A DNA stretch of 64,000 bases from Hyaloscypha bicolor E (taxonomy: Eukaryota > Ascomycota > Leotiomycetes > Helotiales > Hyaloscyphaceae): NCBI RefSeq assembly GCF_002865645.1, contig NW_020194685.1, positions 2,071,363 through 2,135,362 of the forward strand, given 5' to 3'. The position numbers and the translations under genes were made by a program. Below are positions 1 to 10,224 of the stretch, one piece after another (the stretch's first letter is position 1; each line of letters starts with the position of its first letter). The notes under the pieces are model-generated. The model saw only the letters and a program-made list of their open reading frames with translations. It did no database searches and had not been told where the DNA came from.

Positions 1-493
1 CTGTCACAAAATGGCATGGGGAGGCCCATCAGGCCGGTCAACAATTGCGCCGACTCTCCGGCTGGACTTCAACGAGTCCGACGAGAACTAGCCGCCCATG
101 AATCGAATCGAATCTGCAGGAACAGCCTTCTCCCCTTCCATTTGTTTCTCGTACCCATACACCACTCAATCCCGGACTTCTCCTTGTTCAAGCCCCCTCA
201 GAAATTTCTCAAAGTACATCGGACGTTCACGTCATCACTTCACTATCTCCATCGAGACTCACGGAGTTGCGCGCTTTCCTTAAATCCGCCCCCAAAGAAA
301 CAACCATTTATGATATTTGAGAGGTGCCCCTGCCTCTCTTCAACACTCTTTCAAGTTGTATCAGCCAACGAGCCTGCCGTCGCTGTTGTTGCGATCACTT
401 CCAACAGACTCATTCCTAGGCTACACTGCGATTCCTCACCTGAGACACATTTCCACTCCCAGAACCAGACCTGAAGGCCCCACCTACTCCACG
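1..493. promoter_or_regulatory. Upstream region of the CLD1-like gene
   Basis: No gene is supported here. The stretch is pyrimidine-rich from about 120 to 480 (runs such as cttctcc, cccctcag), typical of a fungal promoter and 5' leader. The hydrolase frame stays open upstream to about 317 but has no ATG before 494. A 152-codon frame from 16 to 474 shows no recognisable protein. Confidence 0.4.
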
Positions 494-2125
494 ATGTCTG
501 CCTCTCCCAGCTCAGAATCGCCATCAGACCGTGGTCAACAAGCAATGCTAGCTTCCCAACGCGCCAAAGCGAATAATGAACAGACTAAGGGAGGCTATTT
601 CCCTCTGGGATACAAAGCGGGATTCCATCAGTGGTGGGCGAGTGTTACACCAGCAATGGCTGAACACAATGTCCTATCTTTTATCCCATACCTACAAAAG
701 CCTCCGACCCACACGCAGACTGGCTCAGCTCCTGTCTCTGCACGCCAATCAACTAGCTCGATCAACATAGATCCTGCTAGAGACTCCGCGCCGGTCCGAA
801 CCAATTCAATAACCGATCCGTATGGTCCGAGGTCATGGCATTCGAACCTCGTCAAATTGAGTGGAAGAGACAGAGCACTGAATGAGTTTTCCGTGGAACG
901 TGTTGGAGAAGAAGTCGAGGAGAACCTAGTTATGCTACATGGATACGGAGCTGGGCTTGGATTCTTCTACAAGAACTTTGAGGGCCTGAGTCGAGTCAAA
1001 GGCTGGAAATTATACGCACTAGATATGCTAGGAATGGGACGAAGCAGCAGACCACACTTCAAGATACACGCAAAGGACCAGGCCGGCAAGATCACGGAAG
1101 CGGAGAACTGGTTTATAGATGCATTGGAAGAATGGCGGGTGATGAAGAAGATCGACAAGTTCACACTGTTGGGCCATAGTTTGGGAGGCTATATGGCGGT
1201 AGCATACGCGCTGAAGTATCCTGGACACCTCAACAAGCTCATCCTTGCGTCACCTGTCGGAATTCCAGAGGATCCCTACGCAATGGCAGCAGACATGCCA
1301 GAACCAGAAGACTCAGCCATGGCCAATGAGTTCTTACAAGACCAGGAGGATGATATTGTGAACAGAAACGGTAACCTCAAAACCAACGGCGACAACAATA
1401 ATTTCCTGAACGCCCGCTCAAAAGCAGAATCGGGGAAATCCAAGAAGACACCTGATGGGCCCGCTCGTAGGCCCATCCCGAAGTGGCTAAGCTATCTCTG
1501 GGATGCCAATATCTCTCCATTCAGCATCGTGCGCTGGTCAGGTCCTCTGGGTCCTCGATTTGTGTCAGGCTGGACATCCCGTCGTTTCTCACACCTTGCA
1601 GAAACCGAGTCCGAGGTCCTTCACACCTACGCATACTCTCTATTTCGCCAAAGAGGAAGCGGAGAATATGCTCTTGCATATATTCTCGCCCCTGGAGCAT
1701 TTGCTCGAAGTCCGCTGATCAGACGCATACAGGGGGTGGGACGTCAACCTCTTCCTTCGCTGGCGCAATCACAGCTCACTCAGAAGATTGCAGATGCCAA
1801 GCCATCTACTTCTTCGTCATCGACGAGTCAGACATTGGTCAAGGAGACTGGTATCCCCATTGTAATGATGTATGGCGAAAACGATTGGATGGATATTGCA
1901 GGTGGCTTTGCTGCCGAGCAGAAATTGAAGGAAGAGAAAGAGAAAACGTTAAAGACGGCAACCGAGGAAGAGAAGAAGCGGGAGAACGGTTCCGCAAAAG
2001 TACTGATCATCAAGAAGGCCGGACATCACGTTTATCTTGATGGATGGGAGGAGTTTAATGAAGTTATGAGAAAGGAGATGGAAGAGACGGCTAGGCAGAC
2101 GAAGAAGAGAGAAGGGAAGCTGTGA
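494..2125 (+). CDS. Alpha/beta hydrolase, CLD1/ABHD4-5 type (probable mitochondrial cardiolipin lipase)
   Basis: Single-exon gene of 543 residues from the first ATG in frame (494). It has an alpha/beta-hydrolase fold: the oxyanion HG motif (LHGYGAG) near residue 140, a nucleophile elbow GHSLGG with Ser near residue 229, a probable acid in YGENDW near 464, and a catalytic His in AGHHVYLDGW near 512. Known relatives are yeast Cld1, which removes an acyl chain from cardiolipin in the mitochondrial inner membrane, and animal ABHD4/ABHD5. Long low-complexity inserts occur near residues 275-320 and 430-445, and a Lys/Glu-rich stretch near 475-500, as in other fungal members. No transmembrane segment is evident. 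The N-terminus before the domain is Ser-rich and not an obvious presequence; an upstream exon could add one, because the frame stays open to 317 without an ATG. The substrate is inferred from the family. Confidence 0.85.
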   Translation: MSASPSSESPSDRGQQAMLASQRAKANNEQTKGGYFPLGYKAGFHQWWASVTPAMAEHNVLSFIPYLQKPPTHTQTGSAPVSARQSTSSINIDPARDSAPVRTNSITDPYGPRSWHSNLVKLSGRDRALNEFSVERVGEEVEENLVMLHGYGAGLGFFYKNFEGLSRVKGWKLYALDMLGMGRSSRPHFKIHAKDQAGKITEAENWFIDALEEWRVMKKIDKFTLLGHSLGGYMAVAYALKYPGHLNKLILASPVGIPEDPYAMAADMPEPEDSAMANEFLQDQEDDIVNRNGNLKTNGDNNNFLNARSKAESGKSKKTPDGPARRPIPKWLSYLWDANISPFSIVRWSGPLGPRFVSGWTSRRFSHLAETESEVLHTYAYSLFRQRGSGEYALAYILAPGAFARSPLIRRIQGVGRQPLPSLAQSQLTQKIADAKPSTSSSSTSQTLVKETGIPIVMMYGENDWMDIAGGFAAEQKLKEEKEKTLKTATEEEKKRENGSAKVLIIKKAGHHVYLDGWEEFNEVMRKEMEETARQTKKREGKL

Positions 2126-2440
2126 TGATATGATGATGCTAATGCAGCATAGTAATTGGTGGAGCAGCAAGTTTATTCCACCTTTTTGCGAGGGGGCGGG
2201 CTTGGGGGCCGGTGCATCGGTGTTTGGGCGTATTGAAAAGGGATGGAACCAGTAATGTAACAACAGTGAGCGGTGTTCTAGCACAAGACCAGAAGAGATA
2301 GACAGTTTCGGATTTAATCGATGTTTTTGTCCGATGTTAAATTAAGCCTCCGATAAATCGAAGAGTTCTAGATTTTGAGCCCTCCCTCACATCAACCCTT
2401 CTTTTTAAGGTCTTCCAACCCTTGTCCCAAGTGCGCTCCT

Positions 2441-3079
2441 CTAGTTCTCCAAGTCATGTTTATTGATTGCCTCCACCTTAGCAGCCGAAGCAGAATTCTA
2501 TCCAAATATTAGCCTTTCCCCTCCTCACGGAAGCTTAACTCACAGGATCAAACCGATACCCCAACCACTCCTTCACCAACCGTCTCGCAAGCTCCAACCC
2601 AATGACCCTCTGCCCCAAACACAGCACCTGCGCATCATTGCTCAGCACCGCCCTCTCAACACTGAAGCTATCATGTGCCGTCACGGCTCGGATGCCAGTG
2701 ACCTTGTTCGCGGAAATCGCGACGCCCAGCCCGGTGCCGCAGATCAGCAGTGCGCGGTCGGCTTCCCCTGACTTTATGAGCTTGGCGGCGTCGACGGCGA
2801 AGTGTGGGTATGCGGTTTTGTCGGATGCTGAGTGTGGCCCTGTTGTAATGTATACGTGAGCAAGTGTGAAAATGGGGGGGAGAGAATGGGGCAGGGTTGG
2901 GATGCGTACCAACATCGTGGACGGATGCGACGAGAGGGTTGGCTTTCAGGTCTGCTGTGATGGCGGCTTTGTATTCAAATCCAGCTGTGAATTGTGTCAG
3001 TATAGTGGAAGGCGGTTGGGACTAGGTAAGTACCATCGTCGCCACCAACTACTATTCTCAGGGGCTTTACTTCTGTCAT
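2441..3079 (-). CDS. RpiB/LacAB-family sugar-phosphate isomerase (EYI2/EryI-like)
   Basis: Four exons on the minus strand: 3034-3079, 2910-2984, 2544-2839 and 2441-2497, giving 157 residues with phases that agree. The N-terminus reads [20 protein letters not shown], the Rossmann-like start with the substrate-binding Asp of RpiB. The middle carries the CGTGLG loop with the catalytic Cys, followed by ISANK and the THAHD-like VTAHDSF. The C-terminus [11 protein letters not shown] comes from a small last exon. Without splicing, the frame stops in the donor itself (GTGAGTTAA), so a naive model would truncate the protein. RpiB-type enzymes interconvert aldose and ketose phosphates, either ribose-5-P/ribulose-5-P or, in erythritol catabolism, erythrulose-4-P/erythrose-4-P. 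The gene lies head-to-head with a TIM paralogue, which favours the second role; this is inference. Length matches the family (about 150-160). Confidence 0.9.
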
Positions 3080-3545
3080 AATGTGGGGATGCGGGGTAAC
3101 TGGGGATGAAGCGTTGAAAGTATGCTGCGCTGGAGAAGAATTATGGGAGTGGATGAGAATGTTGTTAAGGAGGGAGAAAAAGTTGAGAAATCAGACGGGT
3201 AATAGAACCCTTCAACATATTTCCTGCCGCGCACGCTGTGGTTGTGCTTTTGCTGGATGAATTGTTCAGACCCCGTCAAGTGGCAAAGGGCATCTGCACC
3301 GGAAGGCCCAAATAGGTAACCCGATGGTGGGGAAGCTCCAATGTTTTCTCAAGCTAGGGGATGCTTGTTCGGCTTTTTCTCCTAGCAGGATGCCTTTCTT
3401 AGCGGATTGCTGCCCACTTTCAATCATCCTCAATCGTTAGTAGGTTTAATTAACAGTGATTGTCCAGGCGGTGGAGATATAGGATAAATCAGGCAAGTAA
3501 CTGAGCTGCCCATTTCTAAATTGTATCCTCATATCAATAGACGTC
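3080..3545. promoter_or_regulatory. Shared intergenic promoter between the RpiB-like and TIM-like genes
   Basis: The 466 bp between the two divergent start codons hold no supported gene. It is the natural place for a bidirectional promoter controlling both isomerases. A CCGATGG-type GC-rich patch and CT-rich stretches are present, but I cannot assign a specific factor site. Confidence 0.45.
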
Positions 3546-4289
3546 ATGGCAGGCCAAGCTCCTAAGAGGACAGTGGGAGTCTCTCTCAAGATGTACTTCA
3601 ACTTAGAGACCACCGCACAGTATATCAGAGACTGTGCTCCTCTTGCTCCCCATGCATTGTCACACAATGTCGACATCTTCATTATCCCCGACTTCCTTTC
3701 TCTAACAGCTGCGAGCACTATGCTCCGTCTCGAGGCCCCTACCATACGACTCGGAGCCCAGGATTGTTTCTGGGAAGATAATGGCGCATATACCGGGGAA
3801 GTGTCACCTGCTGTACTGAAACACATCGGTTGCTCGCTGGTCGAGCTTGGGCATGCGGAGAGGAGGAGACTGTTCGGAGAGACAGATGCTCAAGTTGGCA
3901 AGAAAGCGAAAGCTGCTATTCGGAATGGCATGACACCTCTGGTGTGTATAGGAGAGAAGACGAAAGGCACGATCGAAGAGGCGGTGGAAGAATGCCGGCC
4001 TCAAATCGAGTCAATCCTCGAAGTCACCGACGAGGAAATCATCTTCGCATATGAGCCCGTCTGGGCGATTGGACAACCTAAACCTGCATCAGCCGAGTAT
4101 GTTGTCAGTGTTGCGAAGGAGCTTCGAAAGCTTTGCGGGACGCGGCCTGTGCGATTCCTGTACGGGGGGTCCGCTGGACCTGGGACGTTTGAGGCCATGA
4201 AAGAGGGTGTTGATGGTTTGTTTCTGGGTCGTTTCGCGCATGACCCGAAAAGGTTCTTCGAAGTTATTCGTGAAGTAGGAGCTCCATAA
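3546..4289 (+). CDS. Triosephosphate-isomerase paralogue (EYI1/EryH-like erythrulose-phosphate isomerase)
   Basis: Intronless, 247 residues, full TIM-barrel length. The three catalytic positions are kept: Lys15 (in SLKMYF, where housekeeping TIM has NWKMN), His103 (ELGHAERR) and Glu170 (AYEPVWAIG). It departs from glycolytic TIM at defining places: the Asn-Trp before the Lys is replaced by Ser-Leu, GHSERR is GHAERR, and the flexible loop after AYEPVWAIG reads QPKPAS instead of TGKTA. This marks a paralogue with a changed substrate. In Yarrowia (EYI1) and Brucella (EryH) such TIM-like enzymes isomerise L-erythrulose-1-P to D-erythrulose-4-P during erythritol breakdown. The divergent RpiB-family gene would supply the next step. 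The fold and catalytic residues are seen; the substrate is inferred. The housekeeping TIM gene should be elsewhere in the genome. Confidence 0.9.
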   Translation: MAGQAPKRTVGVSLKMYFNLETTAQYIRDCAPLAPHALSHNVDIFIIPDFLSLTAASTMLRLEAPTIRLGAQDCFWEDNGAYTGEVSPAVLKHIGCSLVELGHAERRRLFGETDAQVGKKAKAAIRNGMTPLVCIGEKTKGTIEEAVEECRPQIESILEVTDEEIIFAYEPVWAIGQPKPASAEYVVSVAKELRKLCGTRPVRFLYGGSAGPGTFEAMKEGVDGLFLGRFAHDPKRFFEVIREVGAP

Positions 4290-4931
4290 TCATCTGAATT
4301 ATCTGGAATTTGCAAATGCATCTTCGAGACCTTGCGTAATCATGATTCGAAGTCGTTCGTACCTTTTCTTGATAATAATTGTTGTGCCCCTTTTTGAACA
4401 TGGGCCAAGACGGACCTCCGGTCGCTCGCTCAAGCTCCGTCCCGAGGACGTGCTGACATTGATTCGTCGGATGACCGAGAATTGCAGCAAAGATGGCCCA
4501 AACACGCGGCAGTTGCACGTCTGTCCCGCAGATCCTTGTCCACTGATCGAAAATGATCCAATCATGTCTTGCCTGTACGAATACTCGGCAGAGATCACAA
4601 TTCCAAAGTTTAGGAAAGACTTCACCTTCAACTTCCCCAATGTGGAGAAGTCCACAGCTCGGTCATGCGCAAGTCAGAGCGCTGATAAATCGCACCCTGC
4701 CGGACATTATGCTGTGCCATTGGATAGCTCGCTTTGCGAGCATCAGGTACAGCGTGCTAAGCAGCAGCGAAGTATTGTCTCGGTCAGATCGTACAAATTT
4801 CTTTTTATTGTCCTGTTCCCCATATCATAGCATCGTATTTCGCAGACAGAAGTTTCAGCTGGAACACCCTCTTCTCTTGTTTACCCACACTGTACTTCCG
4901 CAGGAACTACCACGCGCTGTTGACTTCAAAG
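4290..4931. other. Intergenic region without a supported gene
   Basis: Holds the TIM-like 3' end and the promoter and CT-rich leader of the oxidoreductase gene. Open frames here (for example 4342-4830) have no recognisable domain and no plausible splice partners. Confidence 0.4.
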
Positions 4932-6645
4932 ATGTCGAAGACAATCCTCATTCTAGGTGCCTCATTTGCTGGCTTGCAAATCGCACACAAGTACAGACCT
5001 CGCCCAGGTCCAATTGGAGAACAGATGACTGACTTAGCTGCCCAGGCTTCTCAAGCACACTCTCCCTGGTCTGAAGGATACGTACAAAGTAATTGTAGTG
5101 TCTCCAACGGATCACCACTACTGGAATCTCGCCGCAGTGAGAGGTAAGCTACCTCAGCCAGCTTGAAGAGCTCTCTGACTGGAGACAAAACATAGCCATC
5201 GTACCTGGCCAAATCCCTGATGATAAGGTGAAACTCCTCCACCAAAAAACACGTTAAATCACCCATCCTGACTTTTCTAGGTTTTCGCAAGCATTCCCGA
5301 TGGACTCGCAGGCTACAAAGAGAAGGCAGAATTCGTCCTTGGCGCTGCTTCTGCCCTCGATCCCACCTCAAAGATGGTTACGATTTCGACGGCAAGCGGA
5401 GAAAGAGAGCAGGCATATGATATCTTGGTTCTGGCTACTGGTTCACGTGCCATTGGTGATGTTCCGTGGAAGGCCTCTTTGGCAGGTTACGAGGCAACGA
5501 GAGATGGGCTACATAAGGTGCAGAAGCAAGTAAAGGCTGCGAAGTCAATTGTTATTGGTGGTGCTGGTGAGTTGGCCAATTTCTCAGGCTTCGGTAATGG
5601 GAGAAAGACAGGCAAACCAGGAGCGGGACGGGCTGTCAGCTTGTTCAGCAAGATACACGCTTGAAGGAACTGTCTGCATCTTTTAAACCTAGCTTCTCTG
5701 ATTATCTACAAATATGGAGACACAGAATGCTGACCCTCTTCCAGGACCAACAGGGGTCGAAGCAGCTGGAGAACTAGGTTTCGAGTACGGCAAGAACAAG
5801 GAAATCACCCTCGTAATCCACCCTTCCTTCCCCACAAAAGCCCTTCTCCTAACTTCCATCAGATAACAGGCGGCTCCCAACTCCTCGTCGGCGTGCCACC
5901 GCACGTAGCCACCTTCTCGGAGACCGAGCTCAAGAAACTGCATGTCTCGCTCCTCTATTCCACAAAGATAACCTCCGCCTCCACCCTCAGCACCGGACAA
6001 ACGGAACTCGCGCTCTCAAACGGCTCGACCATGACGGTAGATCTGTACCTGCCCACCATCGGCCTGCTCCCAAACACGGAATACGTGCCGAAGAAGCTAC
6101 TGAACGAGAAGGGCGACGTGATGGTCGACCAGTTCTTGAGGGTCAAGAGCGTGAGCGATGTGTGGGCTGCGGGGGACATTGTGGATTGTCAACCGGGGCA
6201 GTTTGTTTACACCGGTTAGTTTTTCGAGCCCTCCTTCCTCTTCCCAATCTCCAAAAGTAAAGCGGGATGCTGATCCGAGAAATCAAAGAGAAACAAGCAG
6301 CGGCCGTAGCCAAGAACCTCGATCTCGTACTCAGAGGAAAGCAGCCCGTAGCCTACAAGTCAGACGGTGACCGTGCGTTCCCTCTCCCCCCTTTTCCTTT
6401 CCTTTCCAAGCGTATTCTCACACGCCCCCAGCAATGCTCGCCGTCGCGCTCGGCCGCAGCAGAGGCACAGGTCGCTTCGGAAACATGAAATTGCCTAGCT
6501 TGATCGTTTGGCTCGTTAGTAAGTCTCCTCCACACTCACTGCCAGGTAACGGCGTTAGGAGGGAGCGGATGCTGATACTCGTGCAGAGGGCCGGACGTTG
6601 AGTGTTCAGAAGCAATCCGGGCTTGTTATGGGGACTGCTTTTTAA
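4932..6645 (+). CDS. AIF/FSP1-type FAD-dependent NAD(P)H oxidoreductase (AMID-like)
   Basis: Nine exons: 4932-4990, 5046-5143, 5196-5227, 5281-5566, 5745-5812, 5863-6214, 6289-6372, 6432-6518 and 6587-6645; together 374 residues in frame. It has an N-terminal FAD dinucleotide fold (ILILGASFAG), the LVLATGS motif, a second NAD(P)H-binding fold (IVIGGAGPTGVEAAGEL) and the C-terminal FAD motif VWAAGDI. This order and length match the AIFM2/FSP1/AMID group, which reduces quinones or acts as a type II NADH oxidoreductase at lipid or mitochondrial membranes. The seventh exon start is the least certain: 6289 gives TEKQAAAVAK and fits the family, while an alternative acceptor at 6279 adds three residues. 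A short Leu-rich C-terminal segment (LPSLIVWLV) may help membrane contact. No signal peptide or transmembrane helix is seen. Confidence 0.88.
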
Positions 6646-8720
6646 GTGGTAGCTGGAATGGAATTGAAAAGGAACGGAGAGGGGAAGGAATTGGACGTGG
6701 GGATTGCTGGTATATACCCTGGTTTTGATACTACATTGAGAGCGGGGGTTGTAAATAGAGCTGAGTTGGGAGATGGTGTATTCATTTGTGACAAATTTTA
6801 AACCGAATTAAGAAAACCTTTCTAATTTTTGCAGATCAGTTTGATAGAAGCTTGACTTTGTCTGTAAGGAGAGGGATAAGTTGTCCAGCTCAATACAATG
6901 GCCATGCGCTTCGAGGGCTCCACGCTGCAACCCAGCCCTCTGTGTATTCGCCCTCGAAGCACGACCCAACCGAGAGCCCCGCAGCGTCTGCCGTGGCAAT
7001 AGGGACCCCCTGTCCTGATTTTCTCCCTCTCTTTGGCCAACTCTGCAGCTAGCCGCTGTCACTTAACGGCTCGTGACAGTTACCCCGACCCCCGAGAGGC
7101 AGTTCTGAACTCGCTAGGGGGGCGAGACTGCAAGTTTCCGGCGGTAGGGCATGTGGATGTTGTGGGAGTCTGTTTTTGGAAGAAGGCCTGTGGTTACGCA
7201 GTAAGCTGGTCGAATGAGAAACAAGAGGGGAGATGTCGTGCAATTCTTCTCTTGAAGAGATTATCAGGAGTGCATTGAGAATTCTTTTCAGCGGTGAGGG
7301 AGAGGGGAGGATCCCGTTCGAGAGGGGCCGACGCTGTGCGACGGTTTCCTAAACTTTGAATTTCAGGATGTGGATGGCGGCAGTATGATTTCGCGTGTTC
7401 AAAGAGAGGAGATCGAATTCCCTGGATTACAGCATTGTGTGGCTGTTGATCGGGAATCTGGCACATCCAGAGATTTTGATTTCGTCAACAGTGGAAGGCG
7501 TGCTAACATCTATTTGAAACGAAGTGCGGAAATTGTGGATTTGGTAGGGTGTAATGATAGCCTTGGTGTCCTCCTTGAAAGGGTAATGACAGTCTGGGAG
7601 GGGGTTTCGCTGCATGCGGTTTTGCCTATAAGGTAGGATGTGATTCGAAGCAGATGCGAAGTTCCGCCGGATGCTGGTAGCACGAAAACTCAAATATGTC
7701 GTGTGTGCATGAATATAGTGCGTGGAGCTGATGTGAGCCTTACAGGGCAGAGACGGGCCAACCTTTGAAATACAAAGCTTCGTAGCTGACTGGAGATGCA
7801 AGGGGCAACTCAGACGAGGCCTGCCGAGTTGGTGTTGTACGTGAGTAGCTGGCCGCAAAAGTTGATTTTGACCTTTCTTAAAACAGTCGGGTTGGAAGAC
7901 CGCAACTGCACACACAATGTCGGGCCAGTCCAGAGTTGTGGTCCTCAAGTAAACTAAACCACCGTTCATCTTCAAACCTTCATAAGTCCGGTGGTTGACA
8001 ACAGTATCAACGCTGACGACCTGTGGTGTGGTCATCAGCATATATGAAGCCGAAGAATAGGAGGAGGGTTTGGAAACTTCAGGACAGCGTCTGGGTCATG
8101 GTTCTACGGCTCAATCAGCTCTCGTGGTATTTCAGAAGATGATGCTTGCAGGCGGCTTGTGGAAGGAAACTGCAGGAACTCGCGTCTCGAGCCGAAGCAT
8201 GGTTGTCATGTCAAGTATTCCTCACGGCTACGAAGGAATATTTGGCATGTGCACCTTTTCTGACATAGGGCAAAGAAAACAAAAGCGACATGAAAGGTCT
8301 CCTGTTGGCGGTGTAAAGAAAATATGTTCAGTCCCGAGGATCTGAACTAGACCAGCCTCCTCCAGGGCTGGGTCGTGTAACGTGAAGCAATTGGGTCGCG
8401 CGTGGATGTCAAAAACAAAAATCCAAATATGCATCTAGAGAGGGGCTTCCCATTTTAAGACTCGCTCCCCCACTTGGGAGGGCACCCTCACGACGCAGTG
8501 GGTGAGCGGATGCAACTTAGGCAGTGCCACGGAGGCTCCAGAAACCTGAAGACGTCGTGCAATCCCACTTGAAGGAACAAATGCACACCCAATCAAGAGC
8601 GTCCCAGATAAATATGAGCTGCTCTGTTTCTAAAACAGAAAGCACTTTCTGTTTGATAACCGCAGGCAGGGAGGAGCATGACTGAGGGAAGTAACCAACA
8701 CTCAAGAGTCAAGACTCAAG

Positions 8721-8746
8721 AGCCATCAGCCATCAGCCATCAGCCA
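8721..8746. repeat. Heptamer microsatellite AGCCATC
   Basis: The unit agccatc is repeated about 3.5 times without interruption, preceded by a direct repeat of actcaag/agtcaag. Non-coding. Confidence 0.8.
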
Positions 8747-9427
8747 CACTACTACCTGCCACTGCGCTCTCCACCTTTGTTGTACCCAGCGTCCAGACTC
8801 GCCAGAGCTTGCCATCAATCATCAATGCCATGGCAAAGATAAGACCCGGCATGCTGGCACGACAGCGTCCTCCATCCGCAATTCGACCTCGTATAGGGCG
8901 AGCGTCCCAACGCAGAAGACACAGCAGCATGTAACCACGGGGTGCAACAGCAGCCACGAGCTGGACTCGCTGTAACCATCGATTGTCACTGCCATAGGCC
9001 TGACACAGCGCTTCGGGCCGGCTATCACGTGTCGCTGTCGGGGGGCGTTCTCGAAGGTTTAAGGGGGGGCTTTTTGGCTTTCAATAGGCGACATGGTTGG
9101 ATGTGGCCCAGTCGATCCAGTTAATCAAAACCGGGGCGGCCTTCGTCCAGAGACCTTCGGGACCAGGATCGCAAGCCCTCTCGGTGCCGGCTTGACTACC
9201 CCTGCCGCAAGCTTTATTTACATGGGACTCTGCCGTATGCCGTGGCGCGTGAGGCCCGCCCTGTCTGTCATCGGAGAGAGATCATCACTGCCATTCGTGG
9301 CCGGCACACGCTGCGATCGCGCCCACTGGCTGCGTGGAGGCCGCACGCGGTTGACGTTGGACCAAAATACGAATCTGTAGTGGTGGCGTTACAGGCGCGG
9401 GCATTCTTGCGGATCCGGAGACGGGGA

Positions 9428-9451
9428 CGGAGACTGAGACTGAGACTGAGG
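9428..9451. repeat. Hexamer microsatellite GAGACT
   Basis: Four near-perfect gagact units (ggagac then gagactgagactgag), non-coding. Confidence 0.7.
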
Positions 9452-9610
9452 TTCCTGTGTTCCCCGCGCCATGGGAGCCAGCATGTGAAGGCTGTACTGT
9501 ACTGTAGCTGCAACCTCGAACCCGGCCGCACGAGAGAGCGTCGAGGATAAGGGGCCATGGCTATTTGCGATAAACGGCTGCCAAACAGCGCGTGCAGAGT
9601 GCAGAGTGCA

Positions 9611-9646
9611 GACTCCAGACTCCAGACTCCAGACTCCAGACTCCAG
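9611..9646. repeat. Heptamer microsatellite GACTCCA
   Basis: Five perfect copies of gactcca, preceded by a doubled gtgcaga. Non-coding. Confidence 0.9.
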
Positions 9647-9729
9647 AGCCCGTTGTGGCGGCTCCTGAGGCCTGCTGGGCAAGGCCCAGGTATCACACGT
9701 TACATAGAATGATCTGCATGGGTGGGCTG

Positions 9730-9780
9730 GTGAGCGGGTGAGCGGGTGAGCTGTGGTGCTTGGTGCTTGGTGCTTGGTGC
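9730..9780. repeat. Two adjacent short tandem repeats (GTGAGCGG and TGGTGCT)
   Basis: About three copies of an 8-base unit gtgagcgg run straight into about four copies of a 7-base unit tggtgct, followed by a small palindrome around gtactgtacggtac. Non-coding. Confidence 0.85.
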
Positions 9781-10224
9781 CGTACTGTACGGTACGGGCT
9801 ATCTGACAGCCCATGCAACCAGCCATCCAGCCACTGGGGTATGCAGCTCCTCCCTTTCTTCCCTCACCACTCAGAGGCACGCCAGCAGCCCAGGACCCCT
9901 CCCTCATCAAGCCCCGTCTCCACTCGCGATGTGCGGAGAAAGGCCCCTCTCGGCCTCGTCTCACGCTGCGTTATCAGTGCGAAAAAAAATAAGCTCGCTC
10001 GCTCGCGTGGTGAATTGTATAACATCACGCAGCTCTCCTTCTCCTTTACTGTCCCTTTTTTTTTCTGCCGTTCTCAAGCGAGCTCCGAATCCCGGTCTCT
10101 GGGCCTCCTCCTACTTCGGCACACCCTCGTCATCGTGAACTCAACTTAATACATCCCACCTCGACTTGACTTGACAGATCGCAACCCCCAACCTTCAGAT
10201 CTTCCGTCCCAATCTTAATTCGAG

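Larger units (their letters stand above)
6646..10224. other. Long gene-free region with microsatellites, ending in the promoter of the UNC-93-like gene
   Basis: About 3.6 kb with no frame that reads as a protein family. The longest candidate (minus strand 7427-8041) has no domain and skewed composition. The right half holds several short tandem repeats, listed separately, and from about 9960 to 10200 a CT-rich leader (gctcgctcgctcg, tttttttttc) expected before a highly expressed gene. A non-coding RNA cannot be excluded. Confidence 0.5.

Noticed and set aside
16..474. 152-codon frame at the left end
   Set aside because: No family; a leader and promoter for the CLD1-like gene explains the region better.
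3546..4289. Housekeeping triosephosphate isomerase
   Set aside because: Changes at NWK, GHS and loop 6, absence of the usual introns and pairing with an RpiB gene argue for a specialised paralogue.
4342..4830. Plus-strand open frame of 162 codons before the oxidoreductase
   Set aside because: Begins with a hydrophobic stretch but then has no family resemblance; overlaps the oxidoreductase promoter.
7427..8041. Minus-strand open frame of 204 codons in the first gene desert
   Set aside because: No domain, low-information composition, no promoter-like leader and no splice partners; chance openness is likely.
9500..9570. tRNA-like B-box gggttcgagg on the minus strand
   Set aside because: The flanking bases cannot form the T-stem and no A-box at the right distance is present.
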